A DNA stretch of 64,000 bases. Source: Sinotaia quadrata (Eukaryota; Mollusca; Gastropoda; Architaenioglossa; Viviparidae). The number at the start of each line of letters is the position of its first letter. The stretch's first letter is position 1. Shown piece after piece: positions 45,456 through 56,552 of this stretch. Made by a program: the position numbers and the translations under genes. The stretch covers positions 2,356,001 to 2,420,000 of the forward strand of contig JALGAQ010000009.1 in NCBI GenBank assembly GCA_028829895.1, written 5' to 3'. The notes below the pieces were generated by a model, which was not told the origin of the DNA, searched no databases, and saw only the letters and a program-made list of their open reading frames with translations.

Positions 45456-46571
45456 ATGGGTCCAACGAGCAGCTGTAACCGTAGAGTAAACGCTATCCAT
45501 GCAGACTCGTCTACCCGGCAGCAGTTAAAGACCTTGTACGATGCTGACTTCGAAGACACGCAAGGCCCGGAACGCTGCTACTCGGTGGAGGACAAGATTG
45601 GGAAAGCCCTAGTGATGGAATCCACTAAGTGGGAAGATGGGCAATACGTAATAAGTTTACCGTGGAAAGTACTACCGACAGAGTCCACTTCAACTAAGGC
45701 CGCAGCGTATGGACTATTACGTCTCTTTGGACGAAAGTTCCGCAGTGACCCGCAGTACTTCAAGGCCTACCGAGATTCGATGTCGAACAGCATAACAAAG
45801 GAATTCCTACCCCGTTGGTACCTGCCAAATCACGGCGTAGTGAACCCTAGGAAACCGGGCAAGGTAAAGGTGGTACTAGATTGTGCTGCCAAGGCGGACG
45901 GTAAATCTTTGAACGACAGACTTTACCAAGTACCGGACACCACCGCAAGTTTGGTGGGAGTGCTACTGCGCTTCAGGATAGGGTCTGTAGCGGTGGCAGC
46001 AGACATCGAATAGATGTTTATGCAGGTCAAGGTTACAGAGAGAGACAGAGCCACCCTGAGGTACTTGTGGTGGGAGAATGACGACCCGAGTGATGAGCCG
46101 GTGGAATATCAGATGGTCGCTCATCCGTTCGGGGCCACATCTTCGCCATTCTGCGCCAATCACGCCATTAGACCAACCCTGAAAGATTGGGGCGATGGCT
46201 GTATGCCGGAAGTTCTCAATGCGGTCGACCGGAACTTTTACGTGGATGATTGCCTCGCTTCGTTCTCAGACGAACAAACAGCGTCTTGTTATGTATGTCA
46301 GCTGAAGAGTGCAATACTAAAGGGTGGGTTCAGATTGCGGAAGTGGGTGGCGGGCGACCCTAGGGCACTGAAGGACGTAGATGCGGAGGATAGGGCAAGG
46401 TCCACTAAAAGGATCGAGGCATACGATGCCCAGACAGAAAGGACGCTGGGTCTGGAATGGGACGACCAATCCGACTGCTTTCAGTTTCGGCTCAACTTCC
46501 CAGCCACTTCAATACGAGAAGGAGTATCCTATCAACCGTTTCATCGCTTTTCGACCCGATGGGTTTGGTGA
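45456..46571 (+). pseudogene. BEL/Pao reverse transcriptase, single TAG interruption
   Basis: One frame in two parts split by TAG at 46011-46013. Before: 'RWYLPNHGVVNPRKPGKVKV', 'VLDCAAKADGKSLND', 'GVLLRFRIGSVAVAADIE' (block with the first catalytic Asp). After: 'EYQMVAHPFGATSSPFCANH', then 'NFYVDDCLASF' (YVDD box, second and third Asp), 'GGFRLRKWV', 'LGLEWDDQSDCFQF'. A frameshift near 46515 joins it to the RNase H frame. The enzyme copies element RNA to cDNA. Confidence 0.88.
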
Positions 46572-47536
46572 CGCCAGTGTTCTTACCGGGCAAATCATTC
46601 CTGCAAAAATTATTTAAACAGGGTTTGGGTTGGGACGCAAACATCGCCGGAGAGGACTTGAAAGAATGGAATGTATGGTTAGTCACGATAAAGGGCCTAG
46701 GAACACTGAGGATACCCAGAGGTATTCAAGGTGGGACTCAAGGGGTACAATCGATACAGCTTCACGTATTCTGCGATGCCTCAGAGACTGGATACGGGGT
46801 AGTAGTCTATAGCCGGGTCCGTAGTGAGAATTCCATACAGTGCTCTTTAGTGACCTCCAAATCGAAGGTGGCTTCCCTGAAAGCAACCTCCATATCATGT
46901 ATGGAGCTAAATGCAACAAGGCTATCGGTGCAGAATGTTACATCGGTGAAGGGAGAGATGCGAGTGCATCTAGATAAGGTCACCTTTTGGACCGATTCCA
47001 CAATAGTGCTATATTACATTGAGAACACCACAGTACGGTATAGCACGTTTGTGGCAAATCGCTTGGCTACAATACAAGAACTGTCATGTCCAGAACAATG
47101 GAGACATGTACGCTCGGAGCAAAACCCCGCCGACCTAGTCTCCAGAGGCACAACCTCACATGAGGCCCTAGCCGCCTGGTTTCGAGGACCAGGCTTTCTA
47201 TGGCAACAAGAGGACCAGTGGCCGGAATCAAGTAGGGGGGCGGAAGTTAGATGCGATGCCAGAGTTCAAGGTAAAGAGTGCGGTGGTCAACTTCACGCAG
47301 AAGGAGTCGGGTATACTCCTGTTGTCCAGCCACTATTCATGTTGGTCAAGACTGTTGAGGTCACTAGCCTGGTTTTCCAGATTGAAGACCTTCCTGAGGG
47401 CGAAGTCGCAGCCGAGCCTGAACGTAAGGTTACCCAAGGGCTTCCTGAAGCTATTCGAGTTGTAAGAAGCCGAGGCAGACTAGATCCGCGCAATGCAGCG
47501 GCAAAGCCACCCAGAAGAACTAGAGGCGTTGACTAA
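46500..47536 (+). pseudogene. BEL/Pao RNase H region
   Basis: Frame of 46457-47536 becomes the real frame from about 46515 with 'RSILSTVSSLFDPMGLVTPV', typical after BEL RT. RNase H residues: D in 'LHVFCDASETGYG', E in 'SISCMELNA', D in 'TFWTDSTIVLYYIEN', D in 'EQNPADLVSRG'. After about 47220 the frame appears shifted again and ends at 47536. Confidence 0.82.
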
Positions 47537-48799
47537 GAGGGAATATTAAAAACGCAGTAAGGTCTTCGTAAAGCTGAAGGGCTTGAGCCCGATAATAGAT
47601 GGGGGGATCTTGCGAGTCGGAGGGAGGTTATCGTATGCCCGTCGGCACCTTATTCAGCCAAACCCTATTATCCTGCCTAAGACTCATCCGGTGATCGATC
47701 TAATCATTCGTCATTATAACCTGTTGGAGAGGCACTCAGGGTTTTGACAAGTACTAGCAGCAATTCGAAAGCGATTCTGGATCGTGCAGGGATACTCGGC
47801 AGTAAGCGGGTAATCGGGGCATGCTTCATCTGCAGGAAGCTGTATGCGCGCGCACTGCAGCAAGTGATGGCAACTGTATCCGCGGAACGGGTAGACAAGG
47901 GTTGGCACCCGTTCAAGCGGGTTGGAATGGACTACTTCGGACGGATGTTAATGAAGCGTGGAAGGAGCATGGAGAAGCGGTATGGCTGCCTCTTCACTTG
48001 CATCCAAACGAGAGCAGTCCACCTGGAAGTAGCTCACTCCCTATCGACGGATGCCTTCATAATAACCTTGATGCGATTCATTGCCCGACGCGGACCGCCG
48101 TCTCATATCTACAGTGACAATGGGACGAATTTCACGGGAGCAGAAGCAGAAATAGCCGCGGCTCTCAAGAAATTGTCGCAGAAGGGTATCAACGACAGGC
48201 TGCTGGCTTACGCCGTGCAGCAGCACTTAAACCCGCCACTGGACAGCCATAGAGGGGTGATATGGGAAAGAGTGATACGTTCGGTAAGGCAGGTCCTTAG
48301 ATCCATGGTGCAAATACAGACCATCGACGACGAGGTGCTGCTGACTGTGATGGCTGAAGCCGAACGTATATTGAACAACCGCCCCTTGGTGCCTGTGAAG
48401 TCAGACGTGAAAGATCTGATAGCGCTGAATCCTAACGATCTTCTGCTGTTGCGCCCAAACGTTAGTTCCATAGTGCCTGGTACCACAAAAGATGGATACT
48501 CGAAATGTTGGAATCAGACAAACTATTTGACGGGGCTGTTTTCGAGACGGTGGGTGGACGAGTACGTGCCCACTCTCTTGGTAAGGCAAAAATGGCTCGC
48601 AGTGCGTAGGAACTTGAGCGTGGGAGACGTCATGATCCTCTTGGATGAACAACTGCCTCGGGAAAGGTGGCCGCTAGGTATAATAGACAGTTGTGAGCTC
48701 TCAGACGACGGCGCGGTTCGGGCAGCAATAGTGCGGACGAAGGACGGGGTCTTACGGAGTGATATACGGAAGTTGTGTTTAATAGAACGTTGCGAGTGA
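47537..48799 (+). pseudogene. BEL/Pao integrase and C-terminal domain
   Basis: The zinc domain spans 47560-47840 in a broken frame (stop at 47742, 1-nt loss near 47797): 'IIRHYNLLERHSGF' then 'CFICRKL'. From there one frame is open to 48799: catalytic D in 'RVGMDYFGRM', D in 'IYSDNGTNFTGAE', E in 'HRGVIWERVIRSV', then 'AEAERILNNRPLVPVKSDV', 'NPNDLLLLRPN', and a DUF5641-like end 'GDVMILLDEQLPRERWPLG'. It inserts cDNA, with a 5-bp stagger judging from the TSDs. Confidence 0.87.
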
Positions 48800-48826
48800 G
48801 GAGGGAGTCGATTGTAGCCGCCCGAG

Positions 48827-48899
48827 TCCTTAGGGGATTGGCTTATGCTGTTGCAGCAAGAGTTATAATTGTACTATTTCTGCTCAGCCAATGTAAGGA
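48827..48899 (+). promoter_or_regulatory. Conserved 3' UTR stem-loop of BEL element (copy A)
   Basis: Outer helix TCCTTA (48827-48832) with TAAGGA (48894-48899); inner helix ATTGGCT (48837-48843) with AGCCAAT (48886-48892); apical hairpin TGCTG-TTG-CAGCA (48846-48858). Confidence 0.65.
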
Positions 48900-49016
48900 A
48901 CAGCCGTAGGTTCGGTGGGCCTTGGCGACAACCGTAAGTCCAGCTGGGGGGTGAGGTTTAGAGGACGTTGAACCAGGTCCACAGAGAGTTGAAATCGTGT
49001 CCGATTTGGTGGGCGG

Positions 49017-49439
49017 TGTAAAGAAATTTTTTGTGCGTCCCCCAACTCTCCATCCTGCTACAACCTACCCTCTATATTGACTTGACCTTTTGTTTATGTG
49101 ATGTTCTACCACTTCTTCTGACTGCACTTTTGTATTGGTCGTTTATCGGCGTGAGCGAACGTGTTGTCCTGAGAAAGTGTGCTGTCCTGTTTTGTATTCT
49201 ATTAACCATTTATAGTTGTCTGTCATCAGAAACTGTCTAACGTATTAGAGGTCTCGGACGTGTATTCAAACCTTTGAGGTTTGTATATTTGTACAGTTAT
49301 TATTAGTTTTTCTTAGAATCGCATAAACCCTTTCAGTCGAGATACTTGTTTCTTGATTGATATCGAGTTGGCACATATCTCCCGACTTGCAATACCTGCC
49401 TGGCAGAGGAATCTTTTATCTGGTTAAACGCTTTCTACA
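49017..49439 (+). repeat. 3' LTR, subfamily A
   Basis: 423 bp, near-identical to 42648-43069; the same inverted repeat lies at 49267-49283. Confidence 0.92.
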
Positions 49440-49444
49440 ACGAC

Positions 49445-50406
49445 TTTCATGTATAAAGCGATGTATTTATTGAGTTTTGTGTTAGAAAGCAGCATAATAC
49501 TTCTCTTATATGTATGGTATATTATGACCCGACTTTAGAAGATTCCCATTTGAATTCCTTATTCCATATCCTTGAACCCTGAATCCTTTCATACCGGTAT
49601 GTAAAGTTTTTATGCACCCATTATGCTTTTGTAACATTTCTGACTGTTTTATCTGTTTAAATGTTACTGAGATATTAGCGTGAAGCTCAAGTAATAATTG
49701 GTAATTGGGTATCCACATTGAGCACATAACCACTATAACGATCCTCTTGAATGTTTTCGGAGTGTATTTTCAAGCTACTGAAATTTACGTTCCCTATTTT
49801 AACATGTAATTTCTTTATAATCGCATTAAAATTCCTTCGAGAAAATTGTTTCTTGTCGTAAACTTCTTTGCATTCGAAAATGTCCACCTTACCAGTTAAC
49901 CAATCATCAGTATGACGTTGATTTTCCGCCACTATCTAGTTTTTCCACCAATGAACCAGCGGCCCAATACTATAAAAAAGAATTTGATCGAAGGATATTT
50001 GGCTCCTTTTCTGGCACGTTCTCAGGCCTGAGAACGCTAAAAATTAGCGTTATCCGAACAAAGTTTCCTCTGTAGTCGCAGGTAGAATCAGGCCCACAGA
50101 TGTCCGCACAAGCAAATATCGTTCAAGATACAATTACTTCGAAAGGTACATGCCATTCTGAAGCAAATATGCCATACCTGAGTAAAACAGAAAAATAAGG
50201 AAGTTGGAATAAGTACCTCAAATTACTTTAACACGATGAATCACTGATGTATAGAGTACATTTGAAAACAGTCAATAAAGTTATTCGACAAAGAAGGGTC
50301 ACTTGCAATTTGCACCAGCCATACGGTCACGCTGTCAGATTACCATTTAACCGTAAACGAAACATGAGATGGATTATAAAACACAAGTCAAGTTTAACAA
50401 AAGGAC
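49445..50406 (-). other. Unassigned region with two coding-like antisense frames
   Basis: Minus frames 49932-49687 (AENQRHTDDWLTGKVDIFE, then KKLHVKIGNVNFSSL) and 49733-49506 (ELHANISVTFKQIKQSEML, GMKGFRVQGYGIRNSNGN) overlap and could be one broken frame. I do not recognise them; composition is AT-rich, so chance is possible. Confidence 0.25.
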
Positions 50407-50632
50407 GAAAGTAGGGCGTCGGTTTTCGTCACCCGAGTCTCTAAGGGGCTCGCTCCCGTTGTTGCAGCAGGAGTTATAATTGTACTGTTTCAGTGTGAGC
50501 CAGCGCAGTGCACAGCCGTGGGTCGGTGAGCGACGACCACAACCAAGAAACTAGTCGAAGATGGCAGGGCACATTGAAACAGGTTAAAGGAATTTGAAAT
50601 CGTGGCCGATTTGTTTTGGCGGAGTAGAAGAA
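50407..50632 (+). mobile_element. 3' UTR of a 5'-truncated subfamily C BEL element
   Basis: It matches 20370-20570 throughout, including the stem-loop: GCTCGCTC (50448-50455) with GAGCCAGC (50497-50504), one mismatch. It is followed by the LTR at 50633. Confidence 0.7.
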
Positions 50633-50897
50633 TTCCCCCTATGAATTTCCAATGCCTTTGGTGGCACCCCATCCCCCGTATTGACATGAATTTGCTTATT
50701 AAATGCATTCCCTGTTTGTGACCTTATTGAACTTAGTTTTGGTGACAGCGCAGGTTGCGCTGGGGTAGCTCGCAAGTGTTCCTTCTTTTCGAAAGAGTTT
50801 GATAACTCTTTTCAGTTGTGTTTACTGTTATGGTGATCCATTGTGTGAGGGTTATTCGGCGTACATATTCGAACTTTTAAGATCTGTAATGTACTCA
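50633..50897 (+). repeat. Subfamily C 3' LTR, left part (split)
   Basis: Matches 18712-18990; stops near 'gtactcattta'. The LTR continues at 57302 after a 6.4-kb insertion. Confidence 0.75.
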
Positions 50898-50990
50898 TTT
50901 ATGGTTTCCTATAAAGACGCTTTTTTTCAAATTTTCATCCAAATTTCAAGCTCCAAACAACGTCGACTGCATATGGTTCTGTTCTATTAG

Positions 50991-51064
50991 GATGAAATCT
51001 TTATCAACAGTGGCAACCGCTTATGTTGTAGAAGCCCTCAAAAGAACGATAGTTTTTGAGGGAC
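50991..51064 (+). repeat. 74-bp direct repeat, left copy
   Basis: 'gatgaaatctttatcaacag' ... 'gaacgatagtttttgag', immediately before an LTR. Right copy at 56977-57051, with about six differences clustered in the first half. Confidence 0.85.
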
Positions 51065-51475
51065 TGTAAAGAAGTTCCACTATGCTATGCATCCTGCCCC
51101 CTATATCGACCTGACCCCTTGCTTATTTTGATGTTCTACCGCCTTGTTTAACTACATATTTGTATTGGTCGTTTACCGTCGTGGGTGAGCGTTGCTGTCC
51201 TGAGGAAGTGACCCATTAAATGTTGTATTTTACTAAATCTCTATAGTTGTATCTGTGATCAGAAAACAATCCAACTTACAAGAGGTCCCGGAGTGTGTGT
51301 TCAAACCTTTGATGTTTGTATTTTTGTACAGTGATTATTATTTTATCTCATAGAATCGCATAACCTTTTCAGTCGAGAAACTTGGTCCTTGATTGATATC
51401 GATTTGGCGTATATCTCCCAGCTTGCAACACCAGCTTGGCAGAGGAAACGTTTATCTGGTTAAACGTTTTCTACA
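51065..51475 (+). repeat. 5' LTR, subfamily D
   Basis: 411 bp; close to subfamily A ('ctggttaaacgttttctaca'). Confidence 0.85.
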
Positions 51476-51487
51476 ATTCTCAAAGCT

Positions 51488-51857
51488 ATGACTTCCCCAA
51501 AACTTTGTTTGGGAAAGAACTTTGGAGCCGAAAATCGCAGATGAAATGACTATGTCGTTCGACCGCTTGGATTTCGCAGACGGAGAACCCAGGTTCATTC
51601 AGAAGGCACGGCAAGTCTCCGTTTTAACTTCTGTTGACAACCCTGGTTCATTTCCTACAATTAGTCAGCCTCACTCATACGATAGCATTAGATTTCGTAA
51701 TTCCAACTATTCTAAGATTGATGACTTCAAGCACAGCGACCCGACGAATATCCCGGTCAAAAGTGCGGAAGATCGGCAGGCAGAAAAACGGCGACATCTA
51801 GCGCGCCCGGCAAGCATTGTGCAAGAAGAAGCAATAGAGCGTGCAGAAGAACAATAA
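51488..51857 (+). pseudogene. gag N-terminus, subfamily D
   Basis: ATG 12 nt after the LTR (MTSPKLCLGKNFGAEN), then a frameshift near 51540 to 'MSFDRLDFADGEPRFIQ', 'VDNPGSFPTISQPHS' and 'EDRQAEKRRHLARPASIVQ'. It ends at TAA 51855 near the next insertion. Confidence 0.7.
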
Positions 51858-51891
51858 TTCATTCGCCGTTTGACTTACAACTGCCACAAAC

Positions 51892-52915
51892 CCCGTGATT
51901 ACCCCTAATATTGCTTCCTTGTTTTAACGTTCCTTTCTTACTTGTAATTTATGGTGCCCGTTACAAATGATCTTGCTTGACTGATTGGTGTTCAGAGCGC
52001 CCGCTTCTACGGTAAATATCCCTATTTCTATCGACAATTCAGTTATGGTCTATCTGCTCGTTCTGGACATTTCTTATCGTGGCATGTGCTTTGTGCCCTT
52101 TTGTGTGACCCATCGAGGTAGTGTACGTAAACTCTTCCCTGGAAGAATTATTACAATTCTCGAATCAGTTCCATTTCTTGAAGACACGATTCAGATTAAT
52201 ACGCGAAGGTAACGCCCTCCGTGCTGTTCAGAACTCGTGGTATCAATACATGGTTTGGATACGAACATTTTGCCTACAACTAAGAAACAAGAAAATATCT
52301 GGATACTGGATCGGAGGAGCGCCCTACTTGTGAGAAGACCCGGCAAGTCTTGGTTTCTATCTCTGGTTCTAATCCGGGTTCATGTCATAATTCAGATAGG
52401 GATCATTTTGCCGATAGGGTCGCTAAATCTTCTTATTGTTTAGTTAACAATAAAGCGTTCAGTGACGATAATAGCCATGTTCATAAACCCTATCATGATT
52501 ACTTGAAGGCAACTGACCGGACGATGAAACAAACGAATGAACGGTAGCAGATCCTCGCGGAGCCATCCGATGATGATTTGAGTTAAAGAGAGTAGGAGGT
52601 GTTAGCACGGCTCCAACGACTGCGGCTGAAGAGAAAAAAGCAGATTAAGGCCAAGCAGAAAGCACAAGGCGCTTGTTCATTCTCCAAAAAATTTGATCTG
52701 TTCTGAAGTCAAACATAGAGAAGAACTGAGACACGTACAACGGTACGTAATCCAGTCACCTACGCCGCCCCAAAATGCTCATTTCCATAGCCAATACAGA
52801 GGTGAAGCGACTCAACTAAATCTTCCGAAGTTTGATGGAAACCCCAAGCACTTTTGGAAGTTTATGCAGCCCTTCCAAATCCTGGTTGACCAGAGTATCT
52901 GACAAAGGGCTAAGG
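51892..52915 (+). pseudogene. Fragment of another BEL lineage: possible LTR and gag
   Basis: 51892-52155 starts TGCCACAAACC and ends 'gaagaattattaca' followed by 'attctcgaa', the same post-LTR context as the other elements, so it may be an LTR. Then gag-like pieces: 'SGSNPGSCHNSDRDHFADRV' and 'LNLPKFDGNPKHFWKFMQPF' (DUF1759 core). Several stops. Boundaries uncertain. Confidence 0.45.
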
Positions 52916-53255
52916 CTGATTTATTTGATGAATCAGTTCATAGGGCAAGCCCGCTGAGAAATCTTTGAATGCTTTGGGAGTGACCCGGACAGTGAATATG
53001 CCATGCCGGATATTCCACGGCTGCATTCTGTAACCCACCTTGGTCTTTCGAGGCCCAAAAGTCTACCAGTCTTCTATGTTCTAGATGAGGCTTGGAAACT
53101 TTAACCATGTCTACAGATTTAGCTGAACAACTGGGAACATAGACATCGCGTAGAATTTCTCTAGCATTTGCGTATCCTCGACTATTCGATTAATGAAAGC
53201 GCCCTGATATTGCAGCCCTCCCCTGGCCTTTACAATACTGGAACAGATACTTTAA

Positions 53256-53800
53256 GCACCTACCGTCATCATCTATTCGCTTGGCCACTTTTTCTTGAAC
53301 TCTTCGATAAACGACAAATACGTGTTAGGCGAGCCATGAAAGTTCGATAGAGTTGGTCGCGATTCTTCTAGCTGAGATAACCAATCAGCTACTGCCGACA
53401 CTTGAGCGTTGAGTGACTCAGTCTTTACTTGACATGACTGATACATGTTGTCGCTGGCAAAGAAATCTGAGGTCATATAACCTACAGGTGAAGTAGTCCG
53501 TCTTTGCTGACTTAAGTCTTGTGACGGGGTCGTACATCCCGACATAGCTTTAAGCGAGGGAACTACTCGTAGTTTCTCCTCGTGCTCCAGTTTAGCAAGT
53601 CTCGCTTCCGTCTTTAGCACTTCTAATTCAAGTTGACGTTCTCTAAAAGTTGGATTTGATAACTTATCGGACTCACGCCACTTCGCTAGCGATTCACGGT
53701 CAGAGGAGTAATACATTGCTCTAAGAACAGTACAACGAAAATAAAATGCAAACATTGAAGAGAAAATTCTCGGCAATAAGATTGTCAATCAAATGCTCAA
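53256..53800 (-). pseudogene. Antisense BEL gag of a different family
   Basis: 171 open codons: charged coiled-coil-like 'RERQLELEVLKTEARLAKLE', then 'ADWLSQLEESRPTLSNFHG' and 'SPNTYLSFIEEFKKK', the start of a DUF1759 capsid domain ('F.G.P..Y..F...F'). Truncated at 53256 where + strand gag debris begins. The sequence differs clearly from the subfamily A-D gag. Confidence 0.65.
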
Positions 53801-54338
53801 ACAAAGTGTTAGAATATAAAATGAACTCATATGTCAAATACGTCAGGTTCAAATATGATGTTCAATGATGTTCAACAGTTTTACAATATTGTTGGCTCAA
53901 ATGAAAATGAAAATTTCAACGACGGAATGTTTGACCAATGCAATACTCAATTCCAAATTCGGAAAACCTTCTTCAATCAAATAGTTAAATGGCCTAGAAA
54001 TATTGTAGAATTTCTACAAAGACGACACTATCCAACGGACAATTCAAAAACTGTAAACTCCTCTCGAACAGATTATTCTCGTACGCGTTAAATTTTGAAA
54101 ACAAGTAATACTTTCGCTAATAAGAACAAACGAGATCTTTCTTTTACGATAATATTGGGTAATTCAGCAAATGGTTTCTAAAAATATCAATAAATGACAA
54201 CAAGAGCACGAACATGAATTGTTCCTCCTCCGGGGAATTTAATAACAATAAGGAAAAATTCTCCTCAATGTAAAAATCCTGACTTTTCAGGCTTCAACAA
54301 TTCTTGATAGCAAAGACAAAACCAGCCTGACTTTTCAG

Positions 54339-54700
54339 TGTAGCGTGAGTCGTCTTCTGAGCACAGTGTTCTTCGTCTGGAATCGATGAACGGTTACAGC
54401 TGAAAAGGATGTAAATGACCTTTATTGTGGTTTAGTCGCAGGAATCTAGAATTCAAGCATTGTAGCTTGAATGAGTTAGAAAAGCGTGATAACAGCACAC
54501 AGTTGGCCGTAGTGGGCGAGAGAGAAGACACAAGAGTTGAAAGAGCGAGTATATTACAACCGTCAACGGAATACACGTGGGTACAACAATGGAAGTCAAG
54601 GTCAGTGTATAAACAAGTTACGGCCTTCGATCTTGCTTGACTGCCTGCCGAGTAGGGTTGCCAGGTTCTACAAAGAGATATAAAAAGAGGGTACAATACA
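54339..54700 (-). repeat. Candidate antisense LTR upstream of the 53.3-53.8 kb gag
   Basis: On the minus strand it begins TGTATTGTACCC with a TATA-like 'tttttatatctc' and ends CACGCTACA. Just after it the 14-bp palindrome 'cctgaaaagtcagg' occurs intact and as a near copy. No second LTR in the window, so this is inferred from ends and position only. Confidence 0.4.
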
Positions 54701-54929
54701 TACGTGGCCAGGAAAATGCGTTACATCAGACTTGAAAAAATTTTGCGCTCAATGTAAAAAAACCATATAAACAAAGAATAAGGGAAGAATAGTCAGAATT
54801 TGGGATAACACAATAGAAATAAAGTTTTATACATACAAGAAGGGATAACGAATAAAGGATAGGGAAACAAAACATTTGCAGTGTGGTTGAATAAACAGGT
54901 TTATAAGATAAACCGTAGAAAGATTTTAC

Positions 54930-55075
54930 AATGTATATACCTTGTATTATTGTTTATTATTTAAATTCGCATAAAAGATTTCTGATAGAATAAAAGTATT
55001 CTTGCTGGTCGGGACTTGCGCATATCTCCAGGTTTATCGAAATTCTGGGGCTCCTATCAACCGGAAAGAGTTACA
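54930..55075 (+). repeat. Truncated LTR, subfamily B (3' third)
   Basis: 'ataccttgtattattgttta' to 'gaaagagttaca' matches 44740-44880. Confidence 0.75.
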
Positions 55076-55084
55076 GAGCGTGCT

Positions 55085-56298
55085 AACCCCTGCTATGTAG
55101 GTGTAGAACTCAGATCAGCGGACCGATTTGAGGCCATTCGGATCGATGATGTCTAAGTTGCCGATAGGATGCGCGTCTAACCCGACTGTCGATTACGCCA
55201 ATAGGTGGAAACACCTGAAACAGGTTGACCTCCAGAAACTTGCAGAATCGGACATCAATGGATCAGATTTACCGGACGCCCACAGACCCGTGGAATGCCG
55301 GTCGGGCAAACCGAAAGAGCCTTATGCTGTTCGTACAAGGCTGGGTTGGATTTTTTTTAGGGCCAGTGGCTCCCTCGTATGCCAGTGACCGTAGGTTGAA
55401 CGCCTTTCAGTCCGACTCATCTATTCAGCGGCATCGGAAAGTGTTGCAAGAGGCGGACTTTGAAGATACCGATGGCGCAGAGGCTGAGTCGTTGGTGCCA
55501 CGCGAATCTGAAGTTTTGGTGGAAGGGGCACCCGAACCTGAGTTATTAACTGATCCTGAAATGACCCTTGCTGAGATCTCAGGTGAGGCATTTGAAACTG
55601 TGACTGATCTGAAGTTTGAGACTGATCTTGATTTGGCGCTTTGACACTTGTGGCTATGTTGTTTTGTCTAATATGCCACCTTTATCGGAGGATTTGATCG
55701 TTCCAAGGTCCCAGAAGGAGGGTTGCTTGTCTTCAGTTGTGCAATCCTCAAGGGTTGAAGTGCCTTTCTTTTTACCTGTCAAAGCAAATGCTACGCCTGA
55801 ATATGATGTTAGCTCTTCGAAGGACGTGATTGTCAACGTTGGGTTATAAGAAGCATATTATTTTTCTGGTGAATCTACCGCGGGATTAAGCGATATTTCT
55901 AAGCCGTTCGACTCTCATCGCTTTGCGACAACCGTTACCACGCGACTTTGTTTCGATGCTTTGGGACAATTTTCTCCGGAAGGTGACTCTGATTTGCTCT
56001 GGACTCAGATTTACTTTCTGCACATAATGTTGAGGCTGTGACCTTTGAAGAATCTTCCATAAATTCACCACTCTCAGACGCTTTAATTGATTACACGTTC
56101 GACGTTTCAGGTCCCGATGTAATTCAGTCTACGCTACCTCGGCATGTTGGATCGAGCGAGGAATTACCACGCCCACATACCTCACCGTATAATGGCAAAG
56201 TAAAATCATCAAGATGTGATGCTGTTGACCTTCATTTGGGGTTAGCGCGATGCAATAAGAAAGATGTGTTTATTAGAAGGCTGCGGGATGCACGTTGA
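55085..56298 (+). pseudogene. Protease-RT linker fused to the unrecognised acidic module (copy 2)
   Basis: 55130-55480 matches the linker of the 42-49 kb element ('PTVDYANRWKHLKQVDL', 'DAHRPVECRSGKPKEPYAV', 'LQEADFEDTDGAE'). It then departs from pol into an acidic stretch ('ESEVLVEGAPEPELLTD', 'AEISGEAFETVTDLKFETD') and blocks shared with 19680-20340: 'PRSQKEGCLSS', 'DVSSSKDVIVNVG', 'GLSDISKPFDSH', 'VTFEESSINSP', 'CNKKDVFIRRL'. Frameshifts near 55630 and 55990 and one stop. The two copies were joined to different upstream sequence (gag there, pol linker here) but to the same 3' UTR. Confidence 0.65.
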
Positions 56299-56369
56299 TT
56301 TTAGTCCCTTGAGTCTCTAAGTGGCTGGCTCCCGCTGTTGCAAGAGGGAGGCGGTTATCGCCATCCGAG

Positions 56370-56442
56370 TCCTTAGGGGATTGGCTTATTTTGTTGTAGC
56401 AAGAGTTATAATTTTACTATTTGAGCTAAGCCAATGTAAGGA
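56370..56442 (+). promoter_or_regulatory. Conserved 3' UTR stem-loop of BEL element (copy D)
   Basis: Outer TCCTTA (56370-56375) with TAAGGA (56437-56442); inner ATTGGCTTA (56380-56388) with TAAGCCAAT (56427-56435), a perfect 9-bp helix. A partial subfamily C-type start of this UTR ('gagtctctaagtggctggct') precedes it, so the UTR is a recombinant. Confidence 0.65.
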
Positions 56443-56552
56443 GAAGCTGTATGCTCGGTGGACGGTGGCGATAACCTTAAGTCTAGCTCGGGGGGCGGTG
56501 AGCTTTAGAGGGACATTGAACCAGGTCCACAGAGAGTGGATTTGGTGGAAGG

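Larger units (their letters stand above)
42648..49439 (+). mobile_element. Near-full-length BEL/Pao LTR retrotransposon (subfamily A), 6.8 kb, degenerate
   Basis: LTRs 42648-43069 and 49017-49439 are near-identical and begin TGTAAAG, end CTACA. The element is flanked by a perfect 5-bp target duplication ACGAC (42643-42647, 49440-49444). Order: 5' LTR, gag, protease, RT, RNase H, integrase, C-terminal domain, 3' UTR with stem-loop, purine-rich 'gatttggtgggcgg', 3' LTR. This order and the gag type are BEL/Pao. Coding is broken by a stop in gag, a solo LTR in the zinc knuckle, two single-codon stops before and within RT, and frameshifts near 45190, 46515, 47540 and 47797. No envelope-like ORF. 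Confidence 0.92.

Noticed and set aside
54394..54696. 100-codon minus ORF
   Set aside because: Lies within the candidate LTR; no coding motif.
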